Shown one piece after another: positions 1-4,624 of a stretch of DNA of 6,320 nt. The translations under genes were made by a program, and so were the position numbers. Source of the DNA: an uncultured Victivallales bacterium (GTDB lineage: Bacteria > Verrucomicrobiota > Lentisphaeria > Oligosphaerales > JAFGRS01). Under the pieces are notes generated by a model. That model ran no database searches. It was given only the letters and a program-made list of their open reading frames with translations, and was not told where the DNA came from. Every line of letters starts with the position of its first letter. The stretch's first letter is position 1. The stretch spans positions 1 through 6,320 of the forward strand of contig CAILKC010000513.1 in the NCBI GenBank assembly GCA_903834675.1, given 5' to 3'.

Positions 1-1
1 A

Positions 2-64
2 CGTTGCCGACGTCGTGACGCCTTCAAGCTGGAGGGCGAGACGCTGGCGAGCCGGGGGTTCTGA
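2..64 (+). CDS. Possible 3' end of a plus-strand gene (partial)
   Basis: An open frame enters from the left edge and ends at TGA 62-64, giving about 20 residues that end in DAFKLEGETLASRGF. Most third codon positions after the first few codons are G or C, which suits coding DNA in this GC-rich window. The fragment is too short to recognise a family. If real, the gene converges on the minus-strand cluster, and the repeats at 97-451 separate the two 3' ends. It could equally be a chance open frame. Confidence 0.22.
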   Translation, partial: RCRRRDAFKLEGETLASRGF

Positions 65-96
65 AAGCGCCTTACATAACTTACTCTTCGCCAGTG

Positions 97-130
97 CGTT
101 GCTCTCTGTGCTCTCGTTGCTCTCTGTGGT
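97..130. repeat. 18-nt period repeat of the 'CTCTGTG' type
   Basis: The 14-mer CGTTGCTCTCTGTG occurs at 97-110 and again at 115-128, an exact period of 18 nt. The second copy runs into GTTGA. Read on the minus strand it would translate as a His-Arg-Glu/Gln-Arg-Glu pattern. I recall such 'HREHRE' repeats as common non-coding intergenic sequence in many environmental bacterial genomes. No start codon or ribosome-binding site makes it a gene. It lies in the gene-free left end of the window. Confidence 0.55.
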
Positions 131-153
131 TGACAGAATTGGAACTCGAATAA

Positions 154-176
154 CCCTGTAGCTCGTTCCTGCAGGG
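154..176. other. Hairpin in intergenic region
   Basis: CCCTGTAG (154-161) and CTGCAGGG (169-176) can pair over 8 positions with one G-T wobble around a 7-nt loop. No U-tract follows on either strand, so it is not a standard intrinsic terminator. It lies between the possible convergent plus-strand gene end and the hairpin repeats at 200-345. It may simply belong to the repeat-rich intergenic block. Confidence 0.35.
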
Positions 177-199
177 CTCAAACCAGTAACCGTCCTATT

Positions 200-274
200 C
201 CTAGGGGCGTTGCCCTAGGCTGGTATCGCAACGCACCTTCAGCGCTCCTGACGGATCCCCTTATTGCACAGGTC
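200..274 (+). repeat. Interspersed hairpin repeat, copy 1
   Basis: This 75-nt element starts with a hairpin (CCTAGGG 200-206 pairs with CCCTAGG 213-219). It continues through GGCTGGTATCGC and CTTCAGCGCT and ends in CTTATTGCACAGGTC. By hand alignment about 66 of 75 positions match the reverse complement of 6052-6127. A shorter direct copy follows at 299-345. The three copies are intergenic, which fits a dispersed extragenic repeat family (REP/MITE-like) rather than coding sequence. Confidence 0.8.
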
Positions 275-298
275 GCTAAATCTTAAGCCCCCACCATA

Positions 299-345
299 CC
301 CAGGGCTTTGCCCTGGGCTGGTATCGCGCCGCGCTTTCAGCGCTT
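299..345 (+). repeat. Interspersed hairpin repeat, copy 2 (short); possible transcript-end hairpin
   Basis: CCCAGGGC (299-306) and GCCCTGGG (310-317) form a perfect 8-bp GC-rich stem with a 3-nt loop. CTGGTATCGC follows, then a small stem GCGCT/AGCGC in 331-343. The first 45 or so bases match copies 1 and 3, but the CTTATTGCACAGGTC tail is missing. Seen from the minus strand, it is the strongest hairpin downstream of the OPX gene, about 140 nt past the stop. It could stabilise or end the mRNA, although no T-run follows it. Confidence 0.7.
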
Positions 346-354
346 CAAATCGAT

Positions 355-451
355 TCCGCCGAGACGATCGCAGAAACCGCCCGGCGCCGACTTGATCTGA
401 ATCCACACGGGGCATCAGACCGACTTACCCTCGGCGGATCTAAGGCCTTAG
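355..451. other. Inverted repeat and palindrome just downstream of the OPX gene
   Basis: TCCGCCGAG (355-363) is exactly complementary to CTCGGCGGA (430-438), so 9-bp arms enclose 66 nt. Next to it CTAAGGCCTTAG (440-451) is a perfect 12-bp palindrome ending 3 nt from the OPX stop codon. Any readthrough transcript of the cluster would carry both. They could contribute to 3'-end formation, but no T-run supports calling an intrinsic terminator. No gene is visible in 65-454. Confidence 0.4.
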
Positions 452-454
452 AAG

Positions 455-2050
455 TTAGAAGCTGAAGAACTTCTCAGGCACATACACGATGTCATTGTCC
501 TTGAGAATAAGGTCAGGAATGATCCCCTTCTGAACCTTCTTCATGTCCACGGGAATACGGTTGCGAATCCCGTTGCCCATATCGCGCAGGACATAGACGC
601 CAGCCTGATCGGCAAAACGTCCGTAGCCACCGTTGCGCATGAGCACCTGCAGGATCGTATCCTCGCCATCTTCAAGAGTAACCACAACTGGCCCGCCGCC
701 CCTGTTGGAGTTGGAGTTCGAGCCCCCTCCCACCCTACCGTCCAAGTAGACGCGCATCGGCGACAAGACGGTGCGGGCATCCCTGCCCCAGAGGACCAGA
801 ATATCCTCACTCAGCAAGTTCACATCAGCTTGTTCGCCACGCATGATAGCGCCCAAGTTGAGGATTTCCCGCCGGGTGCGGTCTCTCTCGATGCGGATCA
901 GTTCAAGAGTCGTGAGATCGGCGTTCCGGTTGGGTCCACCGCTCTGGCGGATGGCGACCATTACTGTCATGCGCGCGGGCGCAGGCAGAACCACCACGCC
1001 AGGGCGAAGCACGTTTCCCTGCATGTAGATACGCCCGGACTGCGAACTCCTGTTTGCCCACTCTCCGGTGGCCTTAGCGGGCACCATAACGATATCCTCG
1101 TTCAGGAGGGCAAAATCGGGAGTCAGGCCAGCGCCGTCCATGATGGCCTTGACGTTGATGGTCTCGATCAAGGCGCGCCCATCGGCGAGGCGCAGGACCT
1201 GAACGCGCTCCAAGTCAGCAAACGCTGTAAGGCCGACGCGCAGCATTAGCGTCACAACCGTGGGCTTATAGTTGCCGGGAATAGGCCACGGCCCAGGATT
1301 GCCGACCTCGCCGGTGAGGTACAGATAACTCCTCGGGGCCGACGGGGACTCCCCCACTACAAGGTCAACGGTCACGCTCGCATCGCGTACCTGATTCTGC
1401 CCCAACTCGTCGCGGATCGCCAGTTCGACCTGTTTCAGCGTCTTGCCGGCCACATTGATCTTCGGCAAGCGGGGGATGATGACGTAACCGCCGGCGCGTA
1501 CTTGATAGATGCCGTTGAAGCTGTCGTCCTCAGCCACAGACACTTCCAACATGTCGCCTGGAACCACCATGTCCTTCTCGTCCCGAGTGCGAGCGTCCTC
1601 GCCGACCGCTTTCATCAGAGCATTTTCCTCGGAGGCGACCGTTGCCAGGCTTGCCAAGGTGTCCACCTTGCGAGCTTCCCAGGCCTTGACCTCACGCGTC
1701 CACTTGTCAGCCTCTAAAGCGGAGGTTTCGTCCTTGGCGCCGGGGGCCCCGCGGCCAGCAAGCTTGCTCTTGGCCCAGGCCACCTTGGCGTCGACGTAGG
1801 CCTGCTCACTCTGCAACGCACGCCGCTTTGCCGAGAGAGTCTCAAGTTGGCGCTGCACGCCCTCGCGCGTCTGCTGTTCCTGGCCGACAACATCGTACGA
1901 TTTTGCGACACTCTCTACGTTCTTAGGCTCGGCCACGGCCGGCTTCGTGTCCTGCCCTCGCAGGGGCGGGGCAAGCAGCACGGTGAGTGCCAGCGTCGCC
2001 ATAACGGCACCGGTTAGAGCCTGGGACAAGCGGGTTACACACCTTCTCAC
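455..2050 (-). CDS. Polysaccharide export (OPX/Wza-type) protein with PES and three SLBB-like units
   Basis: A 531-residue periplasmic or outer-membrane protein that should conduct an exopolysaccharide or capsule polymer across the envelope. Residues 1-32 are a signal peptide (MRRCVTRLSQ, then a hydrophobic ALTGAVMATLALTVLL core), with no lipobox cysteine. Residues 44-158 are strongly helical in two arms joined by a Gly/Pro hinge near 99-108. The PES domain runs about 159-232 (VVPGDMLEVSV, YVIIPRLPKINVAGKTL). SLBB-like units are near 242-325 (YLTGEVGNPGPW), 340-420 (IYMQGNVLRPGVV) and 432-526 (RVYLDGRVG to NDIVYVPE). The third has a Gly/Ser/Asn-rich insert at 440-453. The protein ends in KFFSF, with no C-terminal amphipathic helix as in Wza. 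The start is GTG 2050, with AAGGAGGA at 2058-2065; GTG 2074 has an identical upstream signal, and the open frame extends to GTG 2152. It follows the barrel gene. The family is secure; the polymer is unknown. Confidence 0.9.
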   Translation of the reverse strand: MRRCVTRLSQALTGAVMATLALTVLLAPPLRGQDTKPAVAEPKNVESVAKSYDVVGQEQQTREGVQRQLETLSAKRRALQSEQAYVDAKVAWAKSKLAGRGAPGAKDETSALEADKWTREVKAWEARKVDTLASLATVASEENALMKAVGEDARTRDEKDMVVPGDMLEVSVAEDDSFNGIYQVRAGGYVIIPRLPKINVAGKTLKQVELAIRDELGQNQVRDASVTVDLVVGESPSAPRSYLYLTGEVGNPGPWPIPGNYKPTVVTLMLRVGLTAFADLERVQVLRLADGRALIETINVKAIMDGAGLTPDFALLNEDIVMVPAKATGEWANRSSQSGRIYMQGNVLRPGVVVLPAPARMTVMVAIRQSGGPNRNADLTTLELIRIERDRTRREILNLGAIMRGEQADVNLLSEDILVLWGRDARTVLSPMRVYLDGRVGGGSNSNSNRGGGPVVVTLEDGEDTILQVLMRNGGYGRFADQAGVYVLRDMGNGIRNRIPVDMKKVQKGIIPDLILKDNDIVYVPEKFFSF

Positions 2051-2089
2051 GGGGCAGTCCTCCTTGGTCTTCACTGGGCAGTCCTCCTT
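2048..2089 (-). promoter_or_regulatory. Tandemly duplicated ribosome-binding site plus GTG start
   Basis: On the minus strand the unit AAGGAGGACTGCCC-n-GTG occurs twice with an exact 24-nt period. The outer copy has its SD at 2082-2089 and GTG at 2072-2074; the inner copy has its SD at 2058-2065 and GTG at 2048-2050. In both, 7 nt separate SD and GTG. The period is divisible by three, so both GTG codons are in frame with the OPX gene and encode alternative N-termini 8 residues apart. The rest of the 170-nt gap (2051-2220) shows no promoter I would defend. Confidence 0.75.
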
Positions 2090-2220
2090 GTTCCGTTGGG
2101 TCTGCGCCTGCACACGCCTACGCCTACCTTCTTCTGTTGACCTGACAATCACGAACCCTAACCATCACATCTTGCAAAGCGGCGAGCCGTCTATCCGTTT
2201 CACCACAAAGAGGAACCGGC

Positions 2221-4227
2221 CTAGCGCTGGGCTCCAAAAAGTTGACTCAGCGACATGCCCTCCAAGTCTCTGCTGGCACTCAGCACCAACAGGTTCTCGT
2301 AGTAGCAATCGTCGCCGTCCGTGTAGTGCATGCGAAAGCGATACGCGATACGCCACATTTCTCTATGGCGGTACAAGTCGACTTCGGCGTCGACGGCCTG
2401 GTCGTCACTGTTGCCGTTAGCGTCCCAGGTGTACTGATAGCGGACCTGCAGCCGTGACGCGAGGCGCCAGCGCAGTTCAATCTGGTGCCTCCAGTCAGGG
2501 TCTTCCTTACCGGTATTCTCGTTCCATTGCTGTTCATAGTACGAGCGCCACGCCATGGCGAAGGTACGTCGCGTGTAACTCAGACTGCCACCGACGCCCC
2601 ACTCCTCCTCGTCCACCCCGCCATCCCCATACTGTTCAAGCTCCGTGCGGGACGCCGCGAAACTGGCTGCAAAGCCATCGCCCAGGCTTTGGTGCAAACG
2701 GTAGGTCAGATGCTGGCGCAGTCGATCCTCAGGTTCCGCCACATAGCGGGCCAGACTCAGAGACTGCGTGGTTGTAGAGCGAGGCTGATGTGTCAGCCCA
2801 AACTCGTAGACGGTGTCCTGCTGGTCCTCCTGACCACTGGATGAGCGAATGTGTCGGCCGACATTGCCGTCCATGTGGATATAGTCGGTGATACGCCCCG
2901 GCCCCGTCACCCCGAGCCGTAATGTTTGGTCCCACAAGGGATCGTTACTGTCACGCGCGACAGTATAACTGACATAGGGCGGGAAACGCAGGTCAGGGCG
3001 GTCTACGAGTAAGCCCACCGTCGCCCCTTCATACCAGTTTGCCCGGTCCTCACGCGCGCGGTCTTCCTCGTTGGCATAGCGATAGCCCGAGTCTCCACGG
3101 AAAACGCGGACCACGGGGCGAATGGACGCCTCGGCTGCACGCGTAAAGGTAAGCGACAAGTTGTTGGTACACTCCAGGTTGCCATCCAAGTCCTCATTGT
3201 AGTCGTAGTTGTTGTCGTACCCCCTCGTGCTGCTCGTACGATCCCAGGCAGAGACGGTCGTGACCTTGCTGCCGGCCTCACCCAACTCGCCCGAGCCCAC
3301 GATGTCGGAACCGCCGGCATAGCGGCCGTAGTCGCTGGACCCAAGCTCATCGAAGCGCCATCCTGCGACACCCGGGTTGATGTCCAGTTCAAGCATGGTC
3401 AACTCTTCTGTCAGATAGCTACCGAAGCTCCGATGCACGCTGAAATCACGCGCTCCGAAACTGTTTCTCAGCCCCACGTCCCAGCCGCCCATATTGAATC
3501 CCGTTGACAGTTCGCCATGAATGCCGGAAGATAGGCTAGCGAAGGGATCAAACGAACCGCTGGCGCCCATAGCGAAGGCCAGCGTGTCGCGCGGCATGCC
3601 GAAACCCTGCAGCCCCGCGTAGCCTTCGAAGGGCAGGACAATGAGATCGCCCTGCAGAGACACCTGCGTGGTATCACTTAGCCGCCACATTGCACGGATA
3701 CCATCGACCGCGAGTATACTTACCGCCTTGGCGTCACGGTCGTGCCGCGTGTGCCCGGCATTGTCGGTCATCAACACTGACGTTACCACTCGGTCCGCGT
3801 CCAGTTTGAGCGGGCCTAGGTGTACCAGCGCGTCCTCGGACCTGGAGCCCTCGATAAAGGGTATATCCACGTCGGTCCAGGATGACAGCCACGGCCTGGC
3901 CGTGGGCAGACTCAGGGAGAGGTCAGTCACGGGTAACACCACGTCGGTGACCTCGCCGACGTGGAAAACGGGATCGACGTAGTAGTTCCGGTCGCCGTAC
4001 CGACTCAGGTTAAAGTCGGCAGCCCGCTCTATGACGTTACCACTTGTCCCTGTTGCGTTTACACCTGGCGCGTGTATCCCCGGTGCGCTTACCGCTGGCG
4101 CGTTCACCACTTGCGCGTGCAGTTGGGGCGAGACCAAACTCAACAGGCCCAGCGCGCCGAACGGGAGCAGAAACAGACCCCATGCGCTATGGACGCGACG
4201 ATTCACGGTTGAGGCAGGATCGTTCAC
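2221..4227 (-). CDS. Outer-membrane beta-barrel protein, probable porin partner of the OPX protein
   Basis: A 668-residue protein with a signal peptide (residues 1 to about 38: NRR, hydrophobic WGLFLLPFGALGLLSLV, likely cleavage LHA|Q). Pentapeptide repeats follow (41-60), then a long chain of alternating polar/hydrophobic, aromatic-rich strands typical of a barrel, for example TVYEFGLTHQ, WGVGGSLSYT, QIELRWRLASRLQVRYQYTW and WRIAYRFRMHY. Asp/Asn-rich loops include an EF-hand-like segment at 344-355. The last strand-like segment is YYENLLVLSAS; the terminus LSQLFGAQR lacks the usual final aromatic residue. The start is GTG 4227, which gives a compact signal peptide and has AGGAGGGGG upstream at 4237-4245. 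The open frame continues to a TTG at 4299, less likely because it adds a charged non-signal extension. Sitting before the OPX gene, it is the natural candidate for the outer-membrane pore. The exact barrel family and strand number are not established. Confidence 0.75.
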   Translation of the reverse strand: MNDPASTVNRRVHSAWGLFLLPFGALGLLSLVSPQLHAQVVNAPAVSAPGIHAPGVNATGTSGNVIERAADFNLSRYGDRNYYVDPVFHVGEVTDVVLPVTDLSLSLPTARPWLSSWTDVDIPFIEGSRSEDALVHLGPLKLDADRVVTSVLMTDNAGHTRHDRDAKAVSILAVDGIRAMWRLSDTTQVSLQGDLIVLPFEGYAGLQGFGMPRDTLAFAMGASGSFDPFASLSSGIHGELSTGFNMGGWDVGLRNSFGARDFSVHRSFGSYLTEELTMLELDINPGVAGWRFDELGSSDYGRYAGGSDIVGSGELGEAGSKVTTVSAWDRTSSTRGYDNNYDYNEDLDGNLECTNNLSLTFTRAAEASIRPVVRVFRGDSGYRYANEEDRAREDRANWYEGATVGLLVDRPDLRFPPYVSYTVARDSNDPLWDQTLRLGVTGPGRITDYIHMDGNVGRHIRSSSGQEDQQDTVYEFGLTHQPRSTTTQSLSLARYVAEPEDRLRQHLTYRLHQSLGDGFAASFAASRTELEQYGDGGVDEEEWGVGGSLSYTRRTFAMAWRSYYEQQWNENTGKEDPDWRHQIELRWRLASRLQVRYQYTWDANGNSDDQAVDAEVDLYRHREMWRIAYRFRMHYTDGDDCYYENLLVLSASRDLEGMSLSQLFGAQR
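4048..4107 (-). repeat. Four 15-nt units encoding a pentapeptide repeat
   Basis: Residues 41-60 of the barrel protein read VNAPA-VSAPG-IHAPG-VNATG, four consecutive five-residue units with Ala-Pro or Ala-Thr at positions 3-4. The DNA has a matching 15-nt period with synonymous drift. The stretch starts right after the predicted signal-peptide cleavage site, so it would be the mature N-terminus, a flexible or extended periplasmic segment. Its function is not known. Confidence 0.65.
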
Positions 4228-4262
4228 GAGGGCAGACCCCCTCCTGTGTGGAGAGAATTCAC
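4224..4262 (-). CDS. Possible 12-residue leader ORF coupled to the barrel gene
   Basis: A short frame starts at GTG 4260-4262, 7 nt after a full AGGAGG at 4270-4275. It encodes MNSLHTGGGLPS and stops at TGA 4224-4226. The stop overlaps the barrel GTG start as GTGA, the arrangement typical of translational coupling. The barrel's own SD (AGGAGGGGG) lies inside this ORF with a looser spacing of 9-12 nt. I infer that ribosomes ending the leader could re-initiate on the barrel gene. The peptide resembles nothing I know and has no run of one amino acid that would suggest classical attenuation. Chance cannot be excluded for so short a frame. Confidence 0.4.
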   Translation of the reverse strand: MNSLHTGGGLPS

Positions 4263-4301
4263 AGCGCGGCCTCCTCTGTCCTTGTGCCGAAGCGCGCAAC
4301 G

Positions 4302-4580
4302 CTAACTCCTGGGATTACGCCAAAACCCGAGCAACGGAAAGAGCTCCTGTCCGAGCGAGAAAGGCAGGTAGGCCACGAGGCCCACAATCGGGATACCCAC
4401 AACCAAAAGACTCCATAGTGCTTTTTGCCACCGGCCGAAAGGCCGACTCCAAACGGACGTGAGAGCGCAAATAACCACGGTTAGCCAGATGATGGCGGCA
4501 CATACCCAGACACCAGGAAATAGCAGACAGGGCGATTCGAGGGTAAACAAGCGCCCCAGGATGGCTAATATTTGTTGCAT
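4302..4580 (-). CDS. Small two-helix membrane protein with PLDc_N-like domain
   Basis: A 92-residue inner-membrane protein. Two hydrophobic segments lie near residues 22-42 (PGVWVCAAIIWLTVVICAL) and 53-73 (KALWSLLVVGIPIVGLVAYL), separated by a short basic loop (SRPFGRWQ). The second helix has the W-(7)-P-(2)-G-(3)-Y spacing (W56, P64, G67, Y71) that I know from the N-terminal membrane domain of cardiolipin synthase-type phospholipase D proteins (PLDc_N). That domain is also found as stand-alone small proteins of unknown role. No HKD catalytic motif is present, so no enzyme activity is claimed. The ATG start has a GGTGGAG sequence 5 nt upstream. It lies 44 nt after the EEP gene and 74 nt before the barrel gene, consistent with one transcript. 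Confidence 0.7.
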   Translation of the reverse strand: MQQILAILGRLFTLESPCLLFPGVWVCAAIIWLTVVICALTSVWSRPFGRWQKALWSLLVVGIPIVGLVAYLPFSLGQELFPLLGFWRNPRS

Positions 4581-4624
4581 GGATGCTCCACCACTGTCGA
4601 GTCGAGTCGCGCCGCGCAGCCAGT

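Noticed and set aside
299..317. Perfect 8-bp hairpin considered as an intrinsic terminator of the cluster
   Set aside because: No T-run follows it in the minus-strand direction and it belongs to a dispersed repeat, so it is annotated as a repeat with only a possible 3'-end role.
830..1249. Plus-strand open frame of 139 codons
   Set aside because: Lies wholly antisense inside the OPX SLBB region, whose minus-strand product has recognisable domains.
2051..2152. N-terminal extension of the OPX gene to GTG 2152
   Set aside because: It would put 34 mostly charged residues before the signal peptide, and it lacks an SD, whereas two strong SD-GTG units lie downstream in frame.
1947..2420. Plus-strand open frame of 157 codons
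   Set aside because: It runs antisense to the OPX start and barrel 3' end, spans their intergenic gap, and its Arg/Ser/Pro-rich product shows no domain.
4228..4299. N-terminal extension of the barrel gene to TTG 4299
   Set aside because: TTG start without a clear SD and 24 additional charged residues before the signal peptide; GTG 4227 has an SD and the GTGA overlap.
4031..4462. Plus-strand open frames of 124-143 codons
   Set aside because: Antisense to the barrel 5' end, the leader and the PLDc_N gene, all of which have clear protein features and ribosome-binding sites on the minus strand.
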